Notes: generated by a model not told the origin, from the sequence alone. A stretch of 64,000 bases of DNA from Photobacterium lutimaris (GCF_003025555.1 NZ_PYMH01000001.1:372001-436000), one strand, 5' to 3'; positions 9,257 to 17,831 are shown, numbered from the stretch's first letter. A program made the numbers and translations.

Positions 9257-9289
9257 ATTATATATCCTACCTTTTCTTTATCTTGTCAA
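9257..9289 (-). promoter_or_regulatory. Candidate promoter of the exporter/glutamate mutase operon
   Basis: On the minus strand a perfect TTGACA (9289-9284) is followed by TATATAAT (9264-9257). The spacing is 19 bases to TATATA and 21 to TATAAT, longer than the optimal 17, so the match is suggestive only. Confidence 0.45.
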
Positions 9290-9400
9290 TAAAAACATAA
9301 ATACAGTAATGCCTTTAACATTGCCGTTGGCAAACAAGTCATAAAATTTAATTTTAAGCGAAAATTATTTGCTGGCGTTTTTTATTGTTCTTTATGTTAA

Positions 9401-9414
9401 TTGATTTTGATCAA
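9401..9414 (+). promoter_or_regulatory. FNR-type binding site between the two divergent operons
   Basis: TTGATTTTGATCAA is a perfect match to the FNR consensus TTGAT-N4-ATCAA, the oxygen-sensing activator of anaerobic genes in gammaproteobacteria. Its centre is 9407.5; class II activation at -41.5 would place transcription start near 9449, upstream of the TTG start at 9507. CRP sites have a related but different core (TGTGA), so FNR fits better. Confidence 0.75.
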
Positions 9415-9506
9415 GAATACTCATGACTAGACTGTTATTGTTTTTTGAGTTTTATTTTTCATTATCATTAATAACACGTCTGTCAATAATCAATGGAGTT
9501 GATGTT

Positions 9507-10325
9507 TTGCGTAGGATCGTATCTTTTATTTGTATTTTGTTTTCGCTCAGTTCACTTCAGCTTCAAGCTAGGAATTTATTAAATGAAATTAGTGCTAGAG
9601 AGGAAATAAATATTGGCGTGGGGTATATGGTTCCGCCGATGAATTATATTGATGATGATGGAGTACATACTGGTTTCGACGTGGATTTAGCGTTAGCAAT
9701 TGCTAAGCACATGGGGAAAACCGCTAACTTGGTTAAGGTCAATAATAAAACACGAGTTAGTTTTCTGGTTACGGGCAAGGTCGACATTGTTATTTCCAGT
9801 ATGAACCACACTGTCGGAAGAGATAAGGTGATCGACTTTAGCGACGTCTATCTTTATGACGGTAAGCGTATATTGGCTAAGCGCGGACGCTTTAGCTCTC
9901 TACAAGACTTCGTCGGTAAGCGGGTTGCTGTCGTACAGGGAAGCAATGCGCGCACCGCTCTTCATGAGAAGCTCATCGAGTTGGGCGATCCTAATCCACA
10001 GATTCTTTCTTTTCAAAGTAACGCAGAGTGTTTATTGGCATTAAAAACGAATAAGGTCGATGGCTACACCAACGACACCGTTATTTTGTTAGGAACGTCA
10101 GGCGGTGACAGCCAATATGAAGCCGTCGGCGAGATATTCAGTCCTACATTCTTCTCTATTGGTGTACCAGAAAATCAATCAAAACTGCGCGATGAGGTGA
10201 ACTTTATTCTGCGGGATATGCACCTCTCAGGCGAGTGGCGAGCAATTTACGACAAGTGGTTTGGCCCATCTTCTCAATACTCCTTGCCCGGTGAGCCTAA
10301 GCTGCCACCGATATGGCCAATGTAA
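9507..10325 (+). CDS. Periplasmic amino-acid-type solute-binding protein (SBP_bac_3)
   Basis: A 272-residue binding protein of the polar amino-acid ABC family. The open frame begins with an ATG at 9423, but that lies only 8 bases after the FNR box. I choose TTG at 9507: it has GGAG 8 bases upstream and starts a clean signal peptide (RRIVSFICILFSLSSLQLQA). The mature part shows INIGVGYMVPPMNYID, GFDVDLALAIAKHMG, GKVDIVISSMNHTVGR and KRVAVVQGSNA, all typical of family 3 proteins. It is the first gene of the nitrogenase-like operon and defines the imported substrate class; its AT-rich 5' end differs from the downstream genes. Confidence 0.88.
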   Translation: MRRIVSFICILFSLSSLQLQARNLLNEISAREEINIGVGYMVPPMNYIDDDGVHTGFDVDLALAIAKHMGKTANLVKVNNKTRVSFLVTGKVDIVISSMNHTVGRDKVIDFSDVYLYDGKRILAKRGRFSSLQDFVGKRVAVVQGSNARTALHEKLIELGDPNPQILSFQSNAECLLALKTNKVDGYTNDTVILLGTSGGDSQYEAVGEIFSPTFFSIGVPENQSKLRDEVNFILRDMHLSGEWRAIYDKWFGPSSQYSLPGEPKLPPIWPM

Positions 10326-10351
10326 TTGGTTCGGTAAGGGGAAGTACCTGT

Positions 10352-10414
10352 ATGAGCGTGGCTGTGCCCGTTGATTGTTTCACGACTTGTTGCCTACAAA
10401 GTGATGATAGATGA
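10352..10414 (+). CDS. Possible 20-codon ORF coupled to the ABC ATPase
   Basis: ATG at 10352, preceded by AAGGGGA with 9-base spacing, opens a 20-codon frame (MSVAVPVDCFTTCCLQSDDR) whose TGA overlaps the ATPase ATG in an ATGA arrangement. The ATPase has no good ribosome site of its own, so this ORF may serve translational coupling. It has three cysteines in a row of five residues. It is too short to be sure. Confidence 0.35.
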   Translation: MSVAVPVDCFTTCCLQSDDR

Positions 10415-11517
10415 TTGAAATTAATAATGTTAGTAAGCACTTTGATGGCGTCCCTGTAATATCGAACGTCTCGTTCGATATCAGATCTAGTGAGGCTGTC
10501 GTTATTTGTGGACCGAGTGGGTCAGGCAAGAGTACTCTGCTAAGGATGATCGCTGGACTTACGAACCCCTCGGCAGGTGCCATTTCCATCGACGGTGAGC
10601 CTGTCCAACGTCGCACTTTTAACGGGCGGATAGGGCTGGTACTGCAGGAGCCTTTTCTGTATTCGCACCTTAGCGCTGTTAACAATATTGCGTTGGCACC
10701 TTGTCGGGTCAAAGGCATATCAAAGAAGAAGGCGCAGGCCCTCGCATTGAACTTGCTGCAAGAGTTTAATTTGCTCGAGAAGGCTGATGCTTATCCCCAC
10801 GAACTGAGTGGTGGGCAAAAACAGCGGATATCGATACTCAGGGCTTTGGCAATGGAGCCTGAAGTGGTGTTGCTTGATGAGCCTACTTCCGCTCTTGATA
10901 CCATCAGTACTCAGGAAGTTATTGGGACAATAAAACGGCTGACCGAACGTCATTGTACGGTGGTAGTTGTGACACACGAGTTGAGTATATCCAATATGAT
11001 TGCTGATCGTGTTGTATGCATGGACCGCGGCGAGGTACATGAGATAAGTACGCCATATGATCTTGTGACAAGGCCGCGTTCGTTAATTGGCAAAGAGCTA
11101 TTCTCGCAAAGTGTATCTAGCGTATCCACCCATGATCGTATCCGTCTAACAAAGAATATTAATGTCGGAGTGAGGGGCGGGCTTCATGTAGAGCATCTTC
11201 CTTTTATTACAGTGATGGAGCGAAAATTAGCAAGCAAAGCAAAATTTCACCACTTCGAAAATATTAGTCCCGAGGTGTTGTTGAGGCTGGGTATTGTCGA
11301 TATATATATTGACTATTGCTGTGGGCAGAATGTTTCAATAGCCACCAAGTCATATCAATTGCTCGGTAATGCAAGCGATTATCAGGTGACTACATTTGCG
11401 AAAGATATTATATGGAATCAATTGGTATTAGGAATGATTGAATCGGATCATCCACCTATTGAACAAACCAGTATGTCAAAACCAGCATTGCACTTAATCG
11501 AGACGGCAATAATTTAA
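10411..11517 (+). CDS. ABC transporter ATPase, polar amino-acid type, with C-terminal extension
   Basis: The first 240 residues are a GlnQ/HisP-type ATPase: Walker A GPSGSGKST (34-42), Q-loop LVLQEP, signature LSGGQKQR (about 133-140), Walker B VVLLDEPTSALD and the H-loop VTHE. It should energise uptake with the binding protein at 9507 and the permeases at 17102 and 17832. Family members are normally about 240-250 residues; this one has about 125 more (NINVGVRGGLHVEHLPF onward) of unclear fold, with a segment DIYIDY that faintly recalls a type 2 periplasmic-binding-protein core. The extension might sense substrate. Confidence 0.88.
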   Translation: MIEINNVSKHFDGVPVISNVSFDIRSSEAVVICGPSGSGKSTLLRMIAGLTNPSAGAISIDGEPVQRRTFNGRIGLVLQEPFLYSHLSAVNNIALAPCRVKGISKKKAQALALNLLQEFNLLEKADAYPHELSGGQKQRISILRALAMEPEVVLLDEPTSALDTISTQEVIGTIKRLTERHCTVVVVTHELSISNMIADRVVCMDRGEVHEISTPYDLVTRPRSLIGKELFSQSVSSVSTHDRIRLTKNINVGVRGGLHVEHLPFITVMERKLASKAKFHHFENISPEVLLRLGIVDIYIDYCCGQNVSIATKSYQLLGNASDYQVTTFAKDIIWNQLVLGMIESDHPPIEQTSMSKPALHLIETAII

Positions 11518-11573
11518 GTTCAGATAATATTCTATTGTGCGATAAGCCGAAAAGAGTAATTCGGAGATAAATC

Positions 11574-12776
11574 TTGACCAATATAAAGATGAAAGAAACA
11601 CCGGTTAGTGTTCTGGTGTTGTCGACCTATGAGGCTTATTTACAGCCTCTTACCGCAGCAAAACTATCGAGGCAATTAAAACAAAGTGGCTGTGAAGTTA
11701 GAGTGGTTGATTGTTTTGTACAGTCTCTTGATACAAAACTAGTGAAAAATTTTGATAATATCGCTATTTCTGTACCATTATCTGACTCAATAACGACAGC
11801 GATTAAACTGCTTGATGTTGTTAGGGAATTAAACCCTAAAGCGAAAGTCGCGTTGTTTGGTGCGCATGCGATATTAAATAAAGTCGAGCTTGAAACCCAA
11901 TATTCCGTTGCGATCCCCTCTGATGTAGCAGGGTTCTTTACGGGATTAAAAACTGTCAATGACCATAATATAATCCCAGATAGAGAATCTTTATTGGGTT
12001 TTAAGCATTATGTATACCCGGGTGGACTGATAAACGACAAGGTGGTTGCCAATATTGAAACCACGGAAGGGTGCCGATTCAAATGTACGCATTGTAGTGT
12101 GTTTTCACTGGCCAAGGGAAAAGTCCTTTATAAAAAGCTCGAGTGCGTGATGGAAGAAATCGCCTTCGCGGTTGAAAATGGTGCGGAGCACATTTCATTT
12201 ACAGACCCTGAGTTTATGAATAATGCGACACACACGCCGGCAATTATCGATGCAATGTATCGCTCCTACCCGCAATTGACCTTTGATGTTATTACCCGTG
12301 TCGACAGACTGTTGCGCTATAAAGACGCCTTCATTGCCTTTTTTGACAAGGGATGCCGGTTTATCACGACGGCCATTGAATTTCCCGATGACAAGGTGCT
12401 AAAGGCACTGCAAAAAGGTTATCGGACCAAGGACCTCGGGGCGTTGGCTGAGCTGATCAAGACGACCGGTATTGTTGTCAACCCAACGCTGATCACTTTT
12501 ACCCCTTGGGTCGACAAGGCCACGATATTGGCGGGGGAGCAGTATCTGGCCGAGATTGGGCTTACAGAGATCATCGACCCGGTCCAATCGACGACCCGCC
12601 TTATGCTAACTAAAGATTCTAATCTTTTGGGCACCCCCCATCTTGAAGGTATCGAGTTGAGCGAAACTGAGTTTGGCTATGATTGGTGCCACCCTGATCA
12701 GGAGGTCGATGAACTATACCGTCAACGGGTATCTGCTATGGGCGGCGGCTTCAACCGTTGCTGCGTCCGTTGTTAA
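11574..12776 (+). CDS. Cobalamin-binding radical SAM protein
   Basis: A 400-residue protein with a flavodoxin-like B12-binding domain (about 10-125; FDNIAISVPLSDS, KVALFGAHAI) followed by a radical SAM domain with Cys167, Cys171, Cys174 (CRFKCTHC, the CX3CX2C cluster motif) and ISFTDPEFM. Class B members methylate or rearrange unactivated carbon or phosphorus centres. The start is TTG at 11574 with GGAG 8 bases upstream. It ends with CCVRC, an unusual Cys-rich tail that could bind another cluster. Operon position just before the nitrogenase-like genes suggests a role in cofactor or substrate maturation, but no specific reaction can be assigned. Confidence 0.85.
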   Translation: MTNIKMKETPVSVLVLSTYEAYLQPLTAAKLSRQLKQSGCEVRVVDCFVQSLDTKLVKNFDNIAISVPLSDSITTAIKLLDVVRELNPKAKVALFGAHAILNKVELETQYSVAIPSDVAGFFTGLKTVNDHNIIPDRESLLGFKHYVYPGGLINDKVVANIETTEGCRFKCTHCSVFSLAKGKVLYKKLECVMEEIAFAVENGAEHISFTDPEFMNNATHTPAIIDAMYRSYPQLTFDVITRVDRLLRYKDAFIAFFDKGCRFITTAIEFPDDKVLKALQKGYRTKDLGALAELIKTTGIVVNPTLITFTPWVDKATILAGEQYLAEIGLTEIIDPVQSTTRLMLTKDSNLLGTPHLEGIELSETEFGYDWCHPDQEVDELYRQRVSAMGGGFNRCCVRC

Positions 12777-12790
12777 TGCAAGGAGTGATC

Positions 12791-13426
12791 ATGAACGAAG
12801 AGCGAAGAGGTTGTTACAGCGTTACTGCCTTCGATAACAGTAACCAACAAGTCGTGTTGAACTACTTGTACAGCGAACAATTGATACAGCCTGAATCTGG
12901 AAGCGAGACCTGTTGTTGCGACACTAAAGATGAGTCGTACTTTAGGTTGAATCCTACCCTTGTACTGTGGTGCAGCGACAGGTTTGGGGATCAGAAGCCT
13001 TGTGCCGTGATGGTATTTGAACTGAGTAAACCGGAAGAAAAGTTGGCCAGCCTTGAGCTGATTCATCTTGGTTCATGCAAAGAACCGGATTCAAACATCC
13101 GGCTGATGTTGCAGCATGGTTGCCAGCACATGTCGTCGTTAGGCTTCAAAAAAATTGAGTTAAGCCTGGATACTCATCCTTCGTTGACCGAAGCCGCTGT
13201 GAGGAGGAGTGGTTTTGCTCAGGAGTGCCGTAGCCTGTCGGCGGTCTTCCACAGTTACCTGCCCATGTATTTTTCCAGTATGGCAGACAGCCAAACAGTT
13301 GCGCAGCTACTTTCGGTGGTAAACGCGGGAACGTTTAGTGCGGTAGCCAATTACCAAGACGGCCATATCGTACTGTCCATTGACAGCTTCTTAGGTGCCG
13401 AGCGTCACCTAGTCATCCAATCATAA
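12791..13426 (+). CDS. Cys-rich GNAT-like protein of unknown function
   Basis: A 211-residue protein; the start at ATG 12791 is set by AGGAG 5 bases upstream, although the frame is open back into the radical SAM gene. The middle ([24 protein letters not shown]...[10 protein letters not shown]) resembles the acetyl-CoA-binding and C-terminal part of GNAT acetyltransferases, but the pattern is weak. A Cys-Cys-Cys run near residue 40 is unusual. It sits 13 bases before the NifH-like gene and 14 after the radical SAM gene. I do not recognise the family. Confidence 0.6.
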   Translation: MNEERRGCYSVTAFDNSNQQVVLNYLYSEQLIQPESGSETCCCDTKDESYFRLNPTLVLWCSDRFGDQKPCAVMVFELSKPEEKLASLELIHLGSCKEPDSNIRLMLQHGCQHMSSLGFKKIELSLDTHPSLTEAAVRRSGFAQECRSLSAVFHSYLPMYFSSMADSQTVAQLLSVVNAGTFSAVANYQDGHIVLSIDSFLGAERHLVIQS

Positions 13427-13439
13427 GAGTAGGAATAAC

Positions 13440-14258
13440 ATGCTAAAGCTAGCTATTTACGGCAAAGGTGGAATTGGGAAATCAACAACATCTGCCAACC
13501 TCTCGGTCGCGCTGGCAGAGATGGGGTACAAAGTGATGCAGATTGGTTGCGATCCCAAAGCGGATTCGACCAAGAACCTCACCGGTGGTGTGAAGATCCC
13601 GTCGGTATTGAGTATTACCAAAGACAAGCGGATCCACGAAATCAGTATCGAGGACGTCGTCCATGAAGGCTATAAAGGTGTTTATTGCGTTGAGGCGGGG
13701 GGGCCCGAGCCGGGGATTGGATGTGCCGGACGCGGGGTGATCTCGGTACTCGAGTTTCTGACCAAGTTGGACGTATACAACAAGCTCGGCATTGATATCG
13801 TGCTTTATGACGTCCTTGGGGATGTTGTGTGCGGTGGATTCGCCGTGCCGCTGAGGGCTGGCTATGCCGAGCTTGTCTATGAGGTTACCTCAGGCGAGAT
13901 GATGGCAATGTATGCCGCTAATAATATTGCAAAAGGGATTAAACGTTTTGCTGAGCGTGGCGGCAAAGTACGCCTTGGTGGTCTCATCTGCAATGAGCGC
14001 AACGCCTTCCTTGAGAAAGAGAATGTTAGCATGCTGGCCGACCGTCTCGGGAGCCGAGTGGTGAAATTTGTACCGCGCGACAACATAGTGCAAGAGTCGG
14101 AAATGGTAGGGAAAACCGTATTGGAGTTTGCCCCGGAGTCGGCCCATGCCGACGTGTATCGTCAATTAGCGAGAACCATCCTTGATAATCAAATTTGCAG
14201 CATTCCCACCCCGATGGATGATCAGGCGTTTGAGTCTATGTTAAGTGCAGCGCGATAG
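13440..14258 (+). CDS. NifH-like iron protein (nitrogenase-type ATPase reductase)
   Basis: Homodimeric [4Fe-4S] ATPase that passes electrons to the NifDK-like partner. At 272 residues it keeps everything expected: P-loop GKGGIGKST (8-16), switch GCDPKADST (36-44), cluster ligands Cys95 (GIGCAGRG) and Cys131 ([10 protein letters not shown]), the regulatory-type Arg98, and [10 protein letters not shown] plus [11 protein letters not shown]. It is closer to bona fide NifH/AnfH than to BchL or ChlL in these motifs. The ribosome site is AGGA ahead of ATG, 13 bases after the previous stop. Members of this class also serve carbon-sulfur and tetrapyrrole reductases, so it does not prove nitrogen fixation. 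Confidence 0.93.
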   Translation: MLKLAIYGKGGIGKSTTSANLSVALAEMGYKVMQIGCDPKADSTKNLTGGVKIPSVLSITKDKRIHEISIEDVVHEGYKGVYCVEAGGPEPGIGCAGRGVISVLEFLTKLDVYNKLGIDIVLYDVLGDVVCGGFAVPLRAGYAELVYEVTSGEMMAMYAANNIAKGIKRFAERGGKVRLGGLICNERNAFLEKENVSMLADRLGSRVVKFVPRDNIVQESEMVGKTVLEFAPESAHADVYRQLARTILDNQICSIPTPMDDQAFESMLSAAR

Positions 14259-14267
14259 GTGGATGGG

Positions 14268-15626
14268 ATGGAGATAGATCAAAGGATTGAAACCGCTAGC
14301 TCGTCGATTGGGAGATTGAGCGATCTGGTGTATGGCATAGAGAAAGATTGGATCAATATTAATGAAAGCCTGGATATGCACCAGTTTTGCGCCTTCTGGG
14401 GGGCGTCAGACGTCTTTAGCTATATCAAAGACTGCGTTGTTCTCACTCATGGAACCGCCGGCTGTATCAACAACCGTCGTTTTTTGATCCCCCAGGGTAG
14501 CCAGGACAGTTGTGATACGGCGCCGCACCTCTCTACTGACTTTAAAGAGAACGATGTTGTTTTTGGCGGTGAGCAAAAGCTCGAGCAGGCTGTCAGTCAG
14601 GTTATCTCTGATATGCAGCCAAAATTATTGGCTGTGATCACCAACTGCTGCGCGGATATTATCGGTGACGATGTCGGTGGTATTGTCGGGATGGCCTCTG
14701 GCGGGGAAACCGAGACAACTTGGCTCGATACCGGGGGCTTTACCGGTAAGTCCTACCGGATCGGAACCGAATACGCCTTTGAGAAGATCGTTGAACTTAT
14801 GGCTCGCCAGTCGTCTGTACCGGTGAAGAAAAAGAGTGTCAATGTCTTCCTGCGACGGTGGCTTCGTGGGGATACTCAGGTGCGGGAAATCGAAGAGTCT
14901 GTGCGTCTTATGGAGTTGATGGGACTGACAGTCAATAGTGTTTTCCACAAAGGGAAAAGCTTCGATGAGGTCATGGCGCTGCGAGAAGCTGAAGTCAATG
15001 TTGCCCTTTGTTTTTATTTTGGTATGTCCCTGTTTCAGGGAATGGAGGAGCACTTTGGGACGAAGATGGTTAAAGCCACCACTCCGGTAGGCTTGGACAA
15101 TACTCTCCATTGGTTAGGCGAAATTGCCTCGGTTTTGGATACCGAATTTTCGCCCGAGCTGCATGATGAAATCACCCAGACCAAGTCGTTGCGCCAGAAA
15201 GCCCGTGACAAAATAGGCAAAGGCCGGGTGGCCATTATTTGGACCCAGACTGGAGAGCGGCTTATCGCGATGGCGAAATTGGCACAGGATCTTGGCCTCA
15301 CGCCGTTGATTGTGGGGATAGACCCGGCAATAGTGCGCGACAAGCTGAAGATCTTCAAAAAGGAGCTTGATGGTCAGTTTGATCCCTATATCACCATTCT
15401 CAGTGGTATTGATGAAGTGCGGGCCCTTGCCCATCAACTCGATAACCCAGTGATATTTTGTAACGACGACTATTTTCATGAGTTCGATGTATTCCGGTAC
15501 CGCTTTGCCAACAATCAGGTATATGGCCTGAAAGGCGCCAAGCTAATCTACCAGAAAATCTGCGACGAGCTCGGACGCAGACGCAGTCGGTACTCGCTTA
15601 TCAGCGAAGTTACCTATTCGGGTTAA
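14268..15626 (+). CDS. NifD-like catalytic subunit of a nitrogenase-like reductase
   Basis: A 452-residue NifD-family protein. A GTG at 14259 is in frame, but AGGTGG just before ATG 14268 favours the latter. P-cluster cysteines Cys41 (FCAFWG), Cys66 (HGTAGC) and Cys127 (TNCCADIIGDD) match NifD Cys62, Cys88 and Cys154. EVNVALCFYFG places Cys248 on the cofactor ligand NifD Cys275. By eye, however, GFTGKSYRIGTE gives Tyr for Gln191 and Thr for His195, and the C-terminal RFANNQVYGLKG segment has Arg rather than His at the His442 position. So it probably holds a NifB-derived cofactor but is not a standard dinitrogen reductase. The NifH-like gene lies directly upstream. Confidence 0.88.
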   Translation: MEIDQRIETASSSIGRLSDLVYGIEKDWININESLDMHQFCAFWGASDVFSYIKDCVVLTHGTAGCINNRRFLIPQGSQDSCDTAPHLSTDFKENDVVFGGEQKLEQAVSQVISDMQPKLLAVITNCCADIIGDDVGGIVGMASGGETETTWLDTGGFTGKSYRIGTEYAFEKIVELMARQSSVPVKKKSVNVFLRRWLRGDTQVREIEESVRLMELMGLTVNSVFHKGKSFDEVMALREAEVNVALCFYFGMSLFQGMEEHFGTKMVKATTPVGLDNTLHWLGEIASVLDTEFSPELHDEITQTKSLRQKARDKIGKGRVAIIWTQTGERLIAMAKLAQDLGLTPLIVGIDPAIVRDKLKIFKKELDGQFDPYITILSGIDEVRALAHQLDNPVIFCNDDYFHEFDVFRYRFANNQVYGLKGAKLIYQKICDELGRRRSRYSLISEVTYSG

Positions 15627-15636
15627 GGAGAAAATA

Positions 15637-16938
15637 ATGCAAGGACTAGCACTTACGGATGACACGCACTGTGCCTATATCGATCCCGCCTCGCGCTGCT
15701 CGATTCTTGGGGTTGGTCAAGTCGCCGCACAGGTCAAGAACGCAGCGGTTGTTGTGCATGGCCCAAAGGGATGCCTGTATCCCGTCTATGAAGCCACGCT
15801 GCAGAGCAACTTTCCTTACAATTATACCGAAATGTGCGAAAGCAGTGTTGTGTTCGGTAACGAAGAAGTGATCCGCGACAAAATTCTCGATACCTATTAC
15901 GACAATGCCCCCAGCCTGATTGTCGTGGTGACGACGTGCAGCTCGGAAATTATCGGGGATGATGTTGACGGGGTCATATACTCGCTCAAAGAAGAGATTG
16001 CATGCCCGATAGTCAAAGTCGAGGGGGTAGGGTTTAAGAAGAACCATGCAGAGTCCGTCCCCCATGCGATGGGCGTGATCACCGAGCATCTCGCCAGGCC
16101 TGCATGCTGCAGTAAACAACCGGCACCCGATATTAACCTTATTCCCCATATTGGGACGACATCGCGCTGGAAGGATGAAGCAAATGCGGTCAGGCAATTG
16201 TTGGAAGAGGCGGGATATACCGTGAACCTGCTGTTTTGCGATAGCGAGACGACCGCTTTGGCAGATGCTGGGCGCGCGAAGCTCAATGTGTGTATCAACA
16301 GTGAGGTAGGGGAGCCGCTGGCTAAGCAGCTTGAGCAGACGTTCGGTACGCCATACTTGGCTCCAGTACTGCCAATCGGCCTGGAAAATTGTGTGCACTT
16401 TATGGATAACGTTGACCACTTTTTTTCTCGCAATAACCATCAGCGTTATGATGACCTCGCTGATACCACCCGGACCTATTTTCGGGCGGCACTGGGGAAA
16501 ATGGCCAACCTTAATCCTTTGGAGCTTGCCCAGCGAAGTGCCACCGCCGTCATTGGTGATAAGGAGCAAGTCAGCGCGTATATGCATACCTTGAGCCGCG
16601 AACTGGGTATCACCCCTTGCCTTGCGATCATTAAGGCGACCGAATTGGACAAGGATCATATTCAGGCGCTGGCTGATGAGTATCGAGACTGTCGTTTTGT
16701 GTGTACCGATGACAACATGGTCATTAAAAAAGAGCTCACTGCAGTCAAACCGGCCATTCTCCTGGCTAACGACTTTGAATACCAATTATGCAAAACGTTC
16801 TGTGAACCGAGCTACATCAATATCAGCTATCCGGGGGCCCGGATGATACGTATGCGCGAGGAATATCATGTCGGATTCAAAGGGGTACTCATTTTGGCCG
16901 AGCAAATCATTAATGCCGTTATTCAAATGAGGTTTTAA
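15637..16938 (+). CDS. NifK-like subunit of the nitrogenase-like reductase
   Basis: A 433-residue NifK-family protein that should pair with the NifD-like chain as a heterotetramer and hold the P-cluster. Cys21 (SRCSILG), Cys46 (HGPKGC) and Cys101 (TTCSSEIIGDDV) match NifK Cys70, Cys95 and Cys153. The protein is about 80-90 residues shorter than NifK, lacking the long N-terminal arm, as is usual for nitrogenase-like enzymes. The ribosome site AAGGAG lies 6 bases before the ATG, 10 bases after the NifD-like stop. Presence of both D and K with all P-cluster ligands separates it from CfbD-type homodimers. Confidence 0.88.
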   Translation: MQGLALTDDTHCAYIDPASRCSILGVGQVAAQVKNAAVVVHGPKGCLYPVYEATLQSNFPYNYTEMCESSVVFGNEEVIRDKILDTYYDNAPSLIVVVTTCSSEIIGDDVDGVIYSLKEEIACPIVKVEGVGFKKNHAESVPHAMGVITEHLARPACCSKQPAPDINLIPHIGTTSRWKDEANAVRQLLEEAGYTVNLLFCDSETTALADAGRAKLNVCINSEVGEPLAKQLEQTFGTPYLAPVLPIGLENCVHFMDNVDHFFSRNNHQRYDDLADTTRTYFRAALGKMANLNPLELAQRSATAVIGDKEQVSAYMHTLSRELGITPCLAIIKATELDKDHIQALADEYRDCRFVCTDDNMVIKKELTAVKPAILLANDFEYQLCKTFCEPSYINISYPGARMIRMREEYHVGFKGVLILAEQIINAVIQMRF

Positions 16939-16944
16939 CCGATC

Positions 16945-17094
16945 ATGAGTCAAGAGCAAGAAAAGAGCAAAGCAGAAAAGCTCCCTCAACCGCAGGAGCG
17001 TCAGCTGACAAAAGAAGAGCTCAATAAAAAGTTCGGCTATCAACGCAACAATGACCTGAGCAATATAAAGAGAAAGAGGAGCAGCTGCTGCTAG
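16945..17094 (+). CDS. 49-residue charged protein ending in Cys-Cys
   Basis: ATG at 16945 opens a 49-codon frame to TAG 17092-17094, filling the gap between the NifK-like and permease genes (6 bases before, 7 after). The protein is highly charged and probably helical (MSQEQEKSKAEKL..., LTKEELNKKFGYQ) with a basic C-terminal region ending KRKRSSCC. The ribosome site is GAGG, 12 bases upstream, so weak. The tight fit inside the operon supports it as a real gene. The terminal cysteine pair might bind metal or a cluster. I know no family. Confidence 0.6.
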   Translation: MSQEQEKSKAEKLPQPQERQLTKEELNKKFGYQRNNDLSNIKRKRSSCC

Positions 17095-17101
17095 GTGAAT
17101 T

Positions 17102-17830
17102 ATGAGCTACGCGTTTAGGTGGGATCTTGTTTTATCACCATTTTGGTTAGATTCACTTTTAATGGGCTTTTACTATACAGCTGGCCTGTTTATATTTTCA
17201 TCCATGCTATCTCTTATGTTGGGAGGGGCTTTTGCGTTTGCTGAATTATCAAATTACAAGCTAGTATCAAAAATCGCTAAAGTGATTTGCCATTTATTGA
17301 AGAATACGCCAGCACCGTTTCTTATGCTTGCATGCTATATCTTGTTTCCAGTTCTGTTTCCCGCAGAGATAAGGGATATGATCAATGGTTACCAATATTT
17401 CGGGTTTTATTCAGCGGTTGCTGGATTAACTCTCAACTGTGCGCCTTATATGAGTGATGTTATTAAGTCAGGCTATGGTGCTATTCCAAGAGGCGTATAC
17501 GATGTTGCCCGTGTTTCGGGTTTGAAGAAATATCAGATCGCATGGTTAATTGTTGTGCCAGGGTTACTCATTTCAATTTTTCCTGCGATGAACTTACGTT
17601 TGGTACACAATTTTAAGAATACATCACTCGCGATGCTGATCAGTGTACCTGAACTAACATGGCAGTCCCAAGAAATTGAGTCAATAACGTTTGCGAGCAT
17701 TGAAGTCACGACCGTGGTTACGGTTATCTACATTGTTTCCAGTCTCTTGATTTCGAGGGCAATTATTACACTCGAACACGTACTTTTCAGCCATCTGCGA
17801 TGGCCGAGATTTGATCTGCTTGGAGGATAG
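17102..17830 (+). CDS. ABC permease, polar amino-acid type (first)
   Basis: A 242-residue HisM/GlnP-type permease with about five membrane segments and the EAA-like loop VYDVARVSGLKKYQIAWLIVVPG, where the ATPase docks. AGGTGA precedes the ATG. It is paired with the next gene, and the cognate binding protein and ATPase lie 6-7 kb upstream in the same operon, on the other side of the nitrogenase-like genes. Confidence 0.88.
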   Translation: MSYAFRWDLVLSPFWLDSLLMGFYYTAGLFIFSSMLSLMLGGAFAFAELSNYKLVSKIAKVICHLLKNTPAPFLMLACYILFPVLFPAEIRDMINGYQYFGFYSAVAGLTLNCAPYMSDVIKSGYGAIPRGVYDVARVSGLKKYQIAWLIVVPGLLISIFPAMNLRLVHNFKNTSLAMLISVPELTWQSQEIESITFASIEVTTVVTVIYIVSSLLISRAIITLEHVLFSHLRWPRFDLLGG

Positions 17831-17831
17831 C

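Noticed and set aside
9423..9506. ATG at 9423 as the start of the binding protein
   Set aside because: It lies 8 bases after the FNR box and adds an extra hydrophobic stretch; TTG at 9507 has a good ribosome site and a clean signal peptide.
15646..16785. 379-codon minus-strand frame inside the nifK-like gene
   Set aside because: It lies opposite a gene with all family motifs; low-complexity shadow of the coding strand.
13440..16938. Calling the H, D and K genes a nitrogen-fixing nitrogenase
   Set aside because: NifEN and NifV are missing from the window, and by eye the D subunit lacks the residues at the Gln191, His195 and His442 positions, so I describe it as nitrogenase-like.
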